From Cunninghamia lanceolata (taxonomy: Eukaryota > Streptophyta > Pinopsida > Cupressales > Cupressaceae), in NCBI GenBank assembly GCA_027924645.1, contig BSBN01000140.1:14390501-14454500 (forward strand): a DNA stretch of 64,000 nucleotides, read 5' to 3'. Shown piece by piece: positions 22,326 through 33,222 of the stretch. The first letter of the stretch is position 1, and each line of letters starts with the position of its first letter. A program made the position numbers and the translations under genes. The notes under the pieces were generated by a model that was not told where the DNA came from, did no database searches, and saw only the letters and a list, made by a program, of their open reading frames with translations.

Positions 22326-25300
22326 ATGTCATCCTACAAGAAGGATAGTCTGAAGTTTGATGGAACCAACTTTACACTCTGGAAAGGTCGCATGAAATGT
22401 CACTTGCAGTGTATGGTAATAGCATACTTGTCCATGGTCACAAAAGCATATGTTCCTCCACAGGGTGGTCTGACAACCCTAAATGAACTCACAGATGTTG
22501 AAAACAATCTGTGGACCAGAGAGGCTCTTCTAAGCACATTATCTGACTCAGATCTCTCAAATGTTATTGACCTACCAACTGCTTTTGAGATTTGGAACAA
22601 ACTAGAGCTCTTGCATGAAGGAGACCAGTATGTTAAGTGTCCAAGGTTGCAGAGTCTAAAAGGAAAATTTGAAAGATTGAAGATGAGAGATGATGAAAAT
22701 ATTACTAGCTTTATGCCAAGAGTAAATGAGCTGGTGTGTGGAATTAGGAATGCTAGTGTAGTCTTGGATGAAAATGAGATTGTTGGCAAAATTCTCAGAT
22801 CCCTTCCTGCTGCCAACAAAATCAAGGTTGCTGCCATTGATGAATTCAAAGCCCATACAACTGTCACAAGAGACCAATTGGCTGGCAAACTGGCTGTATT
22901 TGAAATGATCAAGTTTGGAGATGATCCCCCCAAGACTGAATCTGCATTCAAAGCTAGTGCCTCTGTGAAAGGTAAACAAAGATTTGATCGGGGAGAAAAC
23001 TCTTCAAGGAAACTATCATGGTATGATGAAGTAAGAAAAGACATGGAAGTGGAAGAAGCAGAAACATCTCAACTTGAAGCCCTCATTGAAAAGAGACTTC
23101 CAAGAGGATTCGGTAAGTATGAAGGAAAATTACCCTTTAAGTGCTTCAACTGCAATAAGATTGGTCATTTTGCCTCAAGATGTTTGGAAAGCTTTACAAG
23201 GTCAAATTCTAACAGACAAAGGTTCCAAAAGAATTGTTATTATGTTCATGAATAAGATGATAATGAAGGAGTAACAGATGATGAATCAGAGATAGGAAAC
23301 AAATTAGGAAATGAATGGGTATTTATTGCCATCAAGGAAGAAGATCCAATGTCCTCTGAATCTGTCAATCATAAGGTTGTAGAAAGAGTTCTGGCTACAC
23401 AAGTTGAAGAAAAGGATGATTGGGTTATTGATAGTGGATGCTCTCACCATATGACAGGTGACAAGAACAAGTGCTTAGATTTGGAAAGGTATGAAGGAGG
23501 AATGGTAAAGGTTGGTGATAATTCTGCTAGTAGAATCAGAGGTAGGGGAACTATTTCTTTTGAAGGAAAGAACAAAACTGGTAATGTCCTGTATGTTGAA
23601 GGATTGAAGCACAATCTTCTCAGTGTTGCATAGTTGGTGGACAAAGGTTATGATCTCTGTTTCAAGAATGGAAAATACAAGATCTTTGAAAGCTCCAGAA
23701 CTGAGATTGCATCCGGTACTCAAACAAAAGGTAATATCTTTCATCTAGTTGGTACTAATAAAAGTTATTTGTTTGTTCAAGTTGATCAGAGTTGGTTGTG
23801 GCATAGAAGGATGTGTCATGTAAATTTTGATAACATCATCAAGATAAGCAATACTTAGGTTGTAAGAGATCTTCCAAAATTGGTAAAACCTAGAAATAGT
23901 TTGTGCAAAGAATGTCAGCTAGGTAAACAGAGCAGAGTCTCATTCAAAAGTAAGGATCAGTCCTCTACTAGATTATTAGAATTAATTCATACTGATCTAT
24001 GTGGTCTGACAAGAATCAAGAGTATGCAAGGTGATAGATATTTGATGTTACCGATTGATGACCATTCCCGGATGATGTGGGTTACCTTTATGAAAGAGAA
24101 ATCAGAAGCTTTTGAGAAGTTCAAAATCTTCAAGGCTATGGTAGAGAATCAAACCAGATTAAAACTGAAATGTCTGATGTCTGATAGAGGTGGTGAATTC
24201 ACATCCGATGAATTCATAGATTTTTGTGAGAAGCATGGTATAAAGAGATAGTTGTCTGCTCCTAGGACTCCACAACAGAATGGAGTAGTAGAGAGAAAGA
24301 CCTGGATCATCCAAGAAGCATCCAGGACAATGATGATGGAAGCAAATGTTCCCTGAATATTTTGGAGAGACGCTGTCAGCACTGCAATCTATACTCTCAA
24401 TCGAGTTCAAATTAGAAACAATATCAATAAGACTCCTTATGAACTTTGGTTTGGCATCACTCCTACTGTGAGATATTTCAGAGTATTTGGTAGCAAATGT
24501 CACATTAAAAGAGATGAAGATCTAGGAAAGTTTGATGCTAGAAGTGATGAAGGAATTTTCTTGGGTTACTCCACTCAAAGCAAAGCATATCGGTGTTACA
24601 ATAAGAGACTGAGAAAGATGATAGAAAGTACAAATGTGAAGGTTGATGAAGGAATTGAGAAATCCTTAAGGTTTTATGAATATGATGAAGATGATCAGAA
24701 TGGTGTTCTAGTTCAAGGACCTCAATCCTTTTCTGAAAGTCAGATTCAAACTGACCTGGTAAATCAGGAAGAAGAGATAGGTCTGAATGAGCCTGATCAA
24801 GAAACAGAAGTGCAAGAAACTCCCAAAGTTCCAAGGTATGTAAAACTGAACCAATCTGAAAATCAGATCATAGGTGACAAAAGTAAAGGTGTGCAAACTA
24901 GAATGAAAATTGCTCAAAATTCAGATGAATATTGTCTGATTTCAAAGATTGAACCTAAGAGAATAAATGAAGCCTGCAATGATGAAAACTGGACCAAAGC
25001 AATGGAGGAAGAGTTGATGCAAATTAAGAAAAATCACACTTGGGATCTTGTTCCTAGACCTAGAAACAAGAATGTGATTGGAACCAAATGGGTCTTCCGG
25101 AACAAACTAAATGAAGTTGGTGAAGTAATCAGTAATAAAGCCAGATTGGTCTGTAAAGGCTACTCTCAAATAGAAGGAATTGATTTTGAAGAAACCTTTG
25201 CTCCGGTGGCAAGAATTGAAGTAGTTAGATTATTTCTTGCATTTGCTACCTTCAAGGATTTCAAGGTGTATCAGATGGATGTCAAATCTGCCTTCCTAAA

Positions 25301-26485
25301 TGGTGACTTAGAAGAAGAAGTGTACATTGAACAACTGGATGGATTTCAATTATCTGAGGATAGTGATATGGTTTGCAAATTAAAGAAGGCACTGTATGGA
25401 CTAAAGCAAGCCCCAAGAGCATGGTATGAAAGATTGGACAAACATATTTTAAAGATTGTTTTCAATAAAGGTACTGCTGACAGTAACCTATATTTCAAAA
25501 TTGACCATGAAAACATCTTGATTGTTGAAGTATTTGTTGATGATATCATCTTTGGAGGAAGAGTAGTATGTGTAAAACCTTTGCAAATCAAATGAAAAGT
25601 GAGTTTGAGATGTCAATGCTTGGTGAAATGAATTTCTTCTTGGGTCTGCAAATTTCTCAATCAAAGAAAAGAATCTTTATTTCTCAAACCAAATATGTGA
25701 AAAAATTGTTGAGGAAATTTGGGATGGAAGATTCAAAGCTAATGAATACTCCCATGGCAACCGGATGTAAGTTGAGTAAAGATGATGACTCTTCTAAAGT
25801 AGACCAAACAAAGTACAGATCAATGACTGGAGGATTGTTGTATCTCACTCAAACTAGACTAGATATAATGCAGGTTGTTGGTCTTGTGGCTAGATTCCAG
25901 GCTGATCCCAGAGAATCTCATGTCATGGCAATCAAGAAGATTTTTAGATATCTAAAAGGAACAGTGGAGTATGGGTTGTGGTATCCTAGAGATCATGACT
26001 TCTCTCTTCATCCATATACAGATGCAGATTGGGCAAGAGATGTGGATGACTGGAAAAGTACCAGTGGTGGAACATTCTTTTTAGGAAAGAGATTGGTTTC
26101 TTGGATAAGCAAGAAACAAGAAGCAATATCTTTGTCTACAACTGAAGCAGAATACATTGCAGCAATAGGTAGTTGCACTCAAGTTTTATGGATGAAGCAG
26201 ATGCTAAGAGATATTAAAGTAGAGTATGAGGAGCCTATCACAATTTTCTGTGATAATTCAAGTGCAATAAATATTTCTAAGAATCTGAAGTTGCATTCTA
26301 AGACTAAGCATATATCTATCAAATTTCACCTTCTGTGAGAACAAGTAATCAAGGATGAAGTCAGATTGGAGTTTGTGCCCTCAAAGGATCAGATTGCAGA
26401 TATCTTTACTAAACCTCTTCCCAAGGAATCTTTTGAGTATCTCTAGGAGAAGTTAGGGGTTATTGCCCCTCCAGTGATGAACTAG
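22326..26485 (+). pseudogene. Element C gag-pol, best preserved copia polyprotein here
   Basis: From ATG 22326 the gag reads openly for 310 codons with the zinc knuckle CFNCNKIGHFASRC near 23140. Then follow protease DSGCSHHMTG near 23430, a GAG-pre-integrase HRRMCH...CKEC region (about 23800-23930), integrase (HTD near 23990, SDRGGEF near 24180, NGVVERK near 24285), a 375-codon open RT segment with FVDD near 25535, and RNase H with YTDADW near 26015 and STTEAEYIA near 26135. Stops are at 23253, 23631, 23856, 24249, 24355, 26336 and 26444. A 1-base loss near 25567 shifts the frame. All catalytic motifs can be recognised, so it is only lightly disabled. The last codons, to the stop at 26483, match B. 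Confidence 0.93.
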
Positions 26486-26807
26486 GATGCACTAATGTGC
26501 ACAAGTCCAATGGATATCATAGTCATATCTTGTGATCCGGATTGGTGCTGGGGAGCTGCTACTCGGGCGGAGCAGCTGGTATGATTCGGATGTGTTAAAG
26601 TTCAATGTATGAGCCCTTTGCCATTGATGTCAAAGGGGGAGAGAAGACATGTGAAAAACAAGTGGTTGATGATCAAAGGGGAGCAGTAAAGAAAGAGAAG
26701 ACATGTGAAGAGTTGTTGCTGATAGGGCGAGCTGTGACAGAAAGGAGAAGTTCTTGTCTTGATGGTTTTTCACATCATATGTTGCCATCAATGACAAAGG
26801 GGGAGAT
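26486..26807 (+). other. Element C 3' untranslated region with polypurine tract
   Basis: Polypurine tract AAAGGGGGAGAT at 26796-26807 against the LTR, with extra purine motifs upstream near 26630 and 26680 as in A and B. Confidence 0.75.
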
Positions 26808-28057
26808 TGTTGCAAGTATGAGGATAACTAGTGTTGTCATTGATGTCAACATACTCATATTGCATTAATGAGAAGGATTGGATGAGCTGTGTGCTAAGGA
26901 TATTGAGGAAATCAGTCTCAATTAGGAATAGTAAAAAATAGTGATGACATTAAGCTAAAAGTCCAAGATAAGATGAAGATCAGAGGATGTGGTTTAAAGG
27001 GTTTGTAAATATGAGTCTTGAGATGATCCAGTCAAGTTTTCAAAGGTCTGTATATTGATCTAAAGAAGTTATGACTACTCTAGTAGAATCAGTTCTGGTA
27101 GATGTTCACTGGTGACAGAGTGTCACAGATTGGTCCGGTGAGATCCAGAATTCCATTATCTCATTCTACATATTGGAGGGAGTGTTGAAGAAGTCCATGT
27201 GAAGTGACAACTAGATTTGTTCATGGTTTGGAGGTCCGAAAGCACCTTTTTCATTGTGACAGTGATGACAGACTGTGTTCTTGAAGTTCTGGATGAAGAA
27301 GAGAAGAATTCCAGTAAGCTCATAAAGTGCGGATGTTATTGGTGACTTAGGAAAGGTTTTGGTGATCTTTGGATCATGTACAATTCTTATTGGTGGTCCG
27401 CATTAAAGTTAGAGTTTGGATTTGATGTAAAAACCACTGGGTGTTAGTGTTCTTCCTGAGATAGGCCGACTGGATGTATTACATGTCTTTCAGATAATCT
27501 AAAAGTGTTTGCCAACTTAGATAATTGTTCCTAAGTCGATGCCTTGTATAAATAAAGGATTGTGAAATCATTCCAAAGCGTGTTGTTAGCAGATGACTAT
27601 GGCATAGCGAAGAAGAAGAGCGAAAGGTAGAGCAAGAATTTTTGGGCTTAAATGGAACTGATCCAGGCATGATAAAGATGTCAATCTCTAGTTCAAGTTT
27701 GTGATACTTGTTACTTTGTAGAAAGTGTGTCTCTTGTAGGTAGTGTACCTCTTGTGAGCAGTGTGCTCAGGTAGTGAGCCCTAATTGGCATGTGCCATCT
27801 ATTTTTCTTATTCTTCTAATAGAGAATAATCCTTGGGTTAATCACCCCATCGTTTTTCCCTTAACTGGGTTTTCCATGTCAAAATCTTGGTGTCTCATGT
27901 GTTGATGTGTACCTACTCTGGTGTTTATGATTTATGCCTTCATGAGTGCTTAATTGATATGCTATTAAATAACAAAGTGGATTTAAGTGTTTGAATTGTA
28001 AGCAAGATTTGGACAACTAATTCACCCCCCTCTCAGTTGTCTGTCTTGAATCCAACA
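26808..28057 (+). repeat. Element C 3' LTR (1250 bp)
   Basis: TGTTGCAAG...CCAACA. It is followed at once by the CTATC target duplication and the second half of the D 5' LTR. TATA box at 27547-27556. Confidence 0.92.
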
Positions 28058-28280
28058 CTATCCTCGAGTTGTCACATGTTATAGGAATGTGACACTTGTC
28101 ACATGACTACAACTCCTAGTTTGTCATATTTTCTTTTATAAGCAAGGCTCTCTCATTGTATTCCATGACAATTGTATAGAATCGTTCCTCCATTTTCTTA
28201 GCATATTCTCTTTTATCTTTTTGTGGAAGGTTGTCTTGATTGTAGGGATCCTGGCTTGCTGAGTCACATTGACTCTTACA
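28058..28280 (+). repeat. Element D 5' LTR, right half (with target duplication)
   Basis: CTATC (28058-28062) and then CTCGAGTTGTCACATG..., matching the D 3' LTR from about 42972. It ends CTTACA at 28280, against the primer site. Confidence 0.9.
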
Positions 28281-28293
28281 TGGTATCAGAGCC
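28281..28293 (+). other. Element D primer-binding site
   Basis: TGGTATCAGAGCC directly after the LTR, complementary to the 3' end of plant initiator-Met tRNA. Confidence 0.88.
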
Positions 28294-29951
28294 AAATCTA
28301 CAATTTCTTTTTGTCATTAGAGAGATTTTACTGGGAGCTATGTTTTAGGTGCATCCTGGAGTGAAACAAACATCACCGTTGTGATAAGGAGGCCCAAATC
28401 TATATAGATTGACTGTTCAAATGCCAAATTTTGTCGTCGAGAAAAAAATTGGCATAATTTTTTTCCCCTTGTTTAGCCTAAGTGACAAAATCCATAAGAT
28501 TGTCATCACTGCACAGGTCTACGTCAGTCTGTGTCCTGTCAGCGCCATACCTACATTATCCTCTATCATTGGTATTATTTGTTATTCTTCTTATTTAATA
28601 ATATTTTTTTGCGGATTGTTTTGTTTGAAAAAATCAAAACAAAAAACAAAAAAACAAAATTAATTTCTTTTTAAGTAGGTGTACCCTGCTTCTATAGGGT
28701 ACTTGCGTGGTAGGGCCCGTACTTGCTGGGAAGATCTGTGGTACCCATAGGCATGGTACCCACACACTTCCAAGGGCTTATGTGGAGAGGTTAAGACCCC
28801 TCACAGCCCTGTCAAAGAAGGCTTCAGCCTTCCTTTAAAAAACTTTATCCGCAGTTTCATTTTTTTCCAGCAGCACTTTCCATTACATCAGTAGTGGTCA
28901 AATCTCCATGGCATTTTAATACATCTACAAGATTCTTTCATTTGGCATTCCTTTCCATACTCAGCAGTCGTCGACCATATACATTCAACGTCGGCAGCAG
29001 TGCAAGGTCAACTGTCAAATTTAAGCCCGCAGCCAAGCTTTTTCCTGCATTCTATCAGGTGGTTTCAAAATCTGCTAAGTGGTTTTGCATGGTCAACAGG
29101 TGATTTTGACCAAGTAAAGAGGTTGTTTTTGTAGGTAGTAAGCAGTATTTTACCTAAGGCGGGTTTTCCACATCTGGCTATTTCAACAGTCAATAGTGGT
29201 TTTCTCCATTTGAAAGAGGTTTTTCGTGGTCAAAGGCAGTTTTATGACAAAAATAGTGGTGTTCATTTTTTGGTAGTGTTTTTTCAGCCTACAAAGCATA
29301 TTCTAACTTTACACAGAGAATATTCCATCAGCCAGGGGGCCTGTTTTGCCACTCAAAGACCTAAAGTAGGGCTTTTTTTGCTTTTTGTACAACTTTTACC
29401 CATGGTGTCAAAATCGGGCAAACAAGATATCGACGAAAAGATGATAGAGAGCACTTCGCAATGGTATCAGTCAGTTTCTCTAATTTTTTCTATTTGACAA
29501 CATTTATTGCAGGTTGAAGATAAATCTTCTTTTTTACCTTTCGAGCTCATAACATTTTTCCATGATCTCTGATTTTCATGATTCTTGTGGCATTGGAAAG
29601 GTATTCAGGAGCTCCAAAAAGCCCTCCATGAAATTTTCTAAGATTTAGCTCCAGGTTAATTTTATTCAATTTGTTAGTTTTTTGGTATTTAAGTGATAGC
29701 CTAGGCATTTTGAAACTTGAGGAGGTTAAATTTGTTTTAAGAGGATTTGTTTGTTGTAATAAATCATTGTGAGTGATTTAAATCTCACTCAGATCTCTTT
29801 TTTAAGAGATTTTTTTTTGTTTTCCCAATTTTGGTTCCTTGAGGACAATTGTAAAATAGACTAAGTATATACTACCACAATAAATTATGGGGCGGGGGGC
29901 TCTCTTACATAGTAAAGGGGTGTTGTTGTGTTGTTGTCTCTCTTTTTCATC
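28294..29951 (+). other. Element D leader, with GC-richer hairpin-prone segment
   Basis: Untranslated leader before gag. A GC-richer stretch (about 28680-28790) has inverted repeats: GTACCCT 28681-28687 with AGGGTAC 28696-28702, and two GGTACC palindromes a few bases apart near 28743 and 28755. It might be part of an RNA packaging signal; that is inference. The part from 29105 on is repeated at 39525. Confidence 0.5.
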
Positions 29952-30241
29952 ATGGATGTGCTTCAAATTCCACTTTTAACTCCATATAATTATTATGAAT
30001 GGAAGAAAAACATGGAGATTGTATTGTATAAATAAAAGTTACCTAGAATAACTTTAGGCACATATCATGAACCCACAAGTGCTACTAAGAGAATAAAGTG
30101 GTTAGATAGAAGAGGTTAGGCTTATGGCACACTTTGTCTTGCTATTTCTCCAGATCTCAGATTTCATGTTGAGTCTTATACAACACCAAATGAGATATGG
30201 ACAACAATAGACAATCTTTTTGACAAGCAAGATAAAATAAG
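29952..30241 (+). pseudogene. Element D gag, first copy, cut by E
   Basis: Begins ATG GATGTG (MDV) like the second copy at 40371 and continues as a copia-type gag (YNYYEWKKNMEI). It stops at ATAAG (30237-30241), where the E LTR begins. It carries the same early TAA as the second copy (after about 25 codons), so the frame was already broken before the duplication. Confidence 0.8.
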
Positions 30242-31334
30242 TGTTGGCAAGAGACACTATATGGATTCATGATTGTTGTCATTGATTGCAACAAAGTTCA
30301 TCCCACACATCTGCAGGACATGGTGTGTCTCTACTGGAAGTCAGAATGAAGAATGTGGTGGTCTGGTAAATAAGAACAGAGCATGTGGCAAGGTCCGAAA
30401 GACAGGTCCGGATCTCTCAGAGGAAGTATCTTGGTGAAGTACGGATTTGGGAAGCAAAGAGTACTACCTTGAGTGATAGATTCCAAGGTTTTACCCTCCG
30501 GTGATAGATGAGGTAAAAGATATGAATACTTGATTACCGGGTTCCTGAGTGATAGTGTGAATAGAGGAAGAACTGACTGACAGAACATCAGACTATTTTC
30601 TGGATGTGTTTCTGATGGTGGTAAAGGTTATGAAGACATGAATTATGTTTGGCCGACAAGATTAATGATTTCTACAAGTATATGCTTGATCCGCATTACT
30701 TGATGTGCAAGGATTCAGCCGACAGAATAGAGTTTGTGAAAAGATTGACTATTCCAGGTGCCGACTAGAAAGATAATGAAATCACTTGTGTGGATATATA
30801 TATAGGATGGATTTAGTTGTGATATGAGTGTTGTGGTGTTATTGATGAGTGAATAAAAGTAGAGCAGAGCAGAGCAAAAGTAGCAGGGAAGGTCCGGTAT
30901 GTGAAAGGAAAGCAGCAAAAGAGAAGAGGAAAGATGAAGTGCAGCAGATCAGTGTACTGAGCCTAACTAAAACTGAACCCCAGCATATGTGGATGCTACA
31001 AATTAGTTCAAATATTGTATAAGACTCATTTTGTAGACAATGTGTCTCTTGTAGGCAGTGTGCCTCCTTAGGAGCAGTGTGCTCGGGTAGTGAGCCCTAA
31101 TTGGCAAGTGCCATTTTGTATTTCCTTATTCTTCTAACAAAGAATAATCTTTGGGTTAATCACCCCGTGGTTTTCTCCCTTAATAGGGTTTCCACATCAA
31201 AAATATTGTGTCATGTGTATCTCCATTTCATGGTTATGTTTGCTTGTTTGAATTAATGCTGCATTGATTAATAAGAAAGTTCAAAAAAAGAAATAATTAG
31301 GATAACTGATTCACCCCCCTCTCAATTATCAACA
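30242..31334 (+). repeat. Element E first LTR (1093 bp)
   Basis: TGTTGGCAAGAGACAC...ATCAACA. It is the same length as the second copy at 36673-37765, with scattered differences of a few per hundred by eye. The stretch from about 31020 to the end is alike in A/B/C (GTGTGTCTCTTGTAGG..., AGTGAGCCCTAATTGGCA). The upstream U3-like part is different. Confidence 0.9.
30795..30804 (+). promoter_or_regulatory. TATA-like box in element E LTR
   Basis: TATATATATA followed by GGATGG, about 230 bases before the segment shared with the A/B/C LTRs. It is repeated in the second LTR at about 37228. Confidence 0.5.
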
Positions 31335-31336
31335 AT

Positions 31337-31348
31337 TGGTATCAGAGC
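31337..31348 (+). other. Element E primer-binding site
   Basis: TGGTATCAGAGC, two bases after the LTR, as in B and C. The next bases (TAAGTTCCTTCTAACAGAGC) align with the B/C leader (CAAGTTCCTCTAGAAGGAGC). Confidence 0.85.
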
Positions 31349-31399
31349 TAAGTTCCTTCTAACAGAGCCTAACAGCTTGAGGAAGATCTGGGAGTTCAA

Positions 31400-32580
31400 A
31401 TGGATGCATATGGTTTAAGGGAGCAACACAAGACTACCCTTGATGATCTTGAATAGTCAAACTTTGAAGTCAATGAATTAAAGGAAAGACTCAAACAGGC
31501 TGATGATTTCATGAGAGAACTAAAAGACAAATTAAGTCTCTCTATGAAAAAGAGAAAGGAGCTGCTTCAGCAATTAGCAAGACAAGGTGAAGCAAATAAT
31601 ACAAATGAAGAGCTGAAGGAAAAAACTGAGTTGTGTGAAAAGTTATCAAAAGAAATCATTATGGTAAGACATGAAATGGAATCAGGAGCCATGAAGTTTA
31701 CCCAAGAAGTTGAAGAGAAAAGAAAAACTGAAGATAATCTAAGATAATCTCTCAAGGAGAAATCAGAAGATTGCCACCAGATGGATAGAATTATTAGACA
31801 TCTTGAATCTAATCTTGAAGATGCTAAAAATAATGAAGAAAAACTTGAGGATCAAATTGTCTCTCTAAAAGAGATCTTCAAATAGCAAATGAGTATAAAG
31901 AGAAATTCAAGATAAGTTCTACTCAACTTGAAGTTCTTCTTGGAAGTCAAAAGAAGGTAGATGACAAGTGTGGTTTGGGATATGAGAAAGGAGAAAGCTC
32001 TAGATCTAGTAAGAAGAATTTTGGATCAGAAAATCCAAGGATCAGGCCTTGAAGACCTCTGGTAAGACAGCCTAATGCTCAAAGATATCCATCCTTCAAT
32101 GGATACTACCACAACTGCAATCACTTTGGTCACAAAGCTAATCAGTGCAGAAAGAGAATGAATCAGACTAATTCATCCTTCTCCGGATAATGTTTTAACT
32201 GCAAAAGGAATGGTCACAAATCGCATGAATGCAAAATTATGCAAATGAACAAATCATTCAATGGTAGATGCTTTACATGCAATAGAATAGGTCATATGGC
32301 TAATCAATGTAGATCAAGAGGATATCAATCTAATATGCAAAGAAATATTGTTTGTCAAATTTGCAATAGATCCGGTCATATTGCAAAATTCTGTAGAAGT
32401 AAGAATCAGAACAAAAGAGGTCTGGTATATCATGGATAGAATCAAGATAAAGGGAAACAAAAGGTGAATGCGGATGAAGTTAAAAGTGAAATGAACAAGA
32501 TTTGGGTAAACAAGAGTATAGACAATGTAGAGGATGGATCTGCACCAGACTCTGGTGCTGATATTCTTTCTAGAAATTAA
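31400..32580 (+). pseudogene. Element E gag-like ORF, copy 1 (coiled coil + zinc knuckles)
   Basis: Starts at ATG 31400. The first 150 or so codons are a long charged coiled coil (ELKDKLSLSMKKRKEL..., EKTELCEKLSKEIIMVRHE...). A basic linker follows, and then several zinc knuckles: a degraded YYHNCNHFGHKANQC near 32105, CFNCKRNGHKSHEC near 32195, CFTCNRIGHMANQC at about 32270-32311 and CQICNRSGHIAKFC at about 32355-32396. Stops are at 31454 (TAG; CAG in copy 2) and 31745 (TAA; CAA in copy 2), and a small loss near 31870 shifts the frame. The ORF ends at TAA 32578-32580 shortly after a DSGAD. It probably packaged the element RNA. It has no sequence likeness to the A/B/C gag that I can see. Confidence 0.75.
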
Positions 32581-33222
32581 GAGATGAGCTCTAGCTCAGG
32601 GCGAGACACAAATAAAAACATGTTCCCCTAGCTAGTCAATTGATGCTTGAAATTGGCACATGTGAAGCTGCAGATCAAATGGTTTCTAGAGAAACATGTA
32701 AAGAAGGTCAGGTAAAGATCTGAGAGATCCGTAAGAAAATTTAAAAAGTTTAACTCCTTTAGAATTGGTCTAGTTAAACAAGTCTTCCAGGAAAATAGGT
32801 TTCTCACAAGGTTGGCCCAGTATGGATCCAAATTGAAATAGCCTAATCTGCGGATATATGAGATGATCAGGAGAAGAAGTGGACATTGTGATTCATCACT
32901 AACATCGATCACAAAGGCATCATAATGATCCAGATGAGTTTCTTCCTCCTTGAACAAGGAAAACCAGGCAAACCAGAATGAATTAGGTGGCGCATTTATT
33001 GCAGGGTGAAAATTAGGGCTTCTTGGAATAAAAGAGTTCATTTGTCTGTCATTTACACATTTGCACACTCACATGTGAAGAAGAAAGAAAAGGAGCTCTG
33101 TAAATAACTTCTCCCAAAAGATCAAGGCAACTCTTCATACAACTCTATTCGGATTTCTTTGTGTTCCCTAACCTGCATAAAAGGTATTTATCATTCTTGA
33201 TATCCTTCAGTAAGATTGTTTG
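32581..33222 (+). other. Element E spacer between its two ORFs
   Basis: About 640 bases without a credible open frame, starting with a purine-rich GGGCGAGAC (GGGGGAGAC in copy 2). It may hold a splice or internal initiation signal for the second ORF. I see nothing specific. Confidence 0.4.

Larger units (their letters stand above)
15212..28057 (+). mobile_element. Tandem copia B/C: LTR-interior-LTR-interior-LTR
   Basis: Two complete copia interiors in the same direction share the central LTR: LTR 15212-16492, interior B, LTR 21036-22268, interior C, LTR 26808-28057. The 5-bp duplication CTATC lies only at the outer ends, so the array occupies a single insertion site. Either it inserted as a unit, or one element expanded later by unequal exchange between LTRs. 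The interiors align base for base with scattered substitutions and small indels. Confidence 0.93.

Noticed and set aside
22400..23044. A 214-codon antisense ORF across element C gag
   Set aside because: It is the shadow of the gag frame on the other strand. B shows the equivalent only in pieces, and there is no start context or known domain.
32545..32560. DSGAD near the end of the E gag-like ORF as an aspartic protease
   Set aside because: Only a five-residue match, followed at once by a stop in both copies, with no flap or second motif. It may be a worn vestige, but that cannot be supported.
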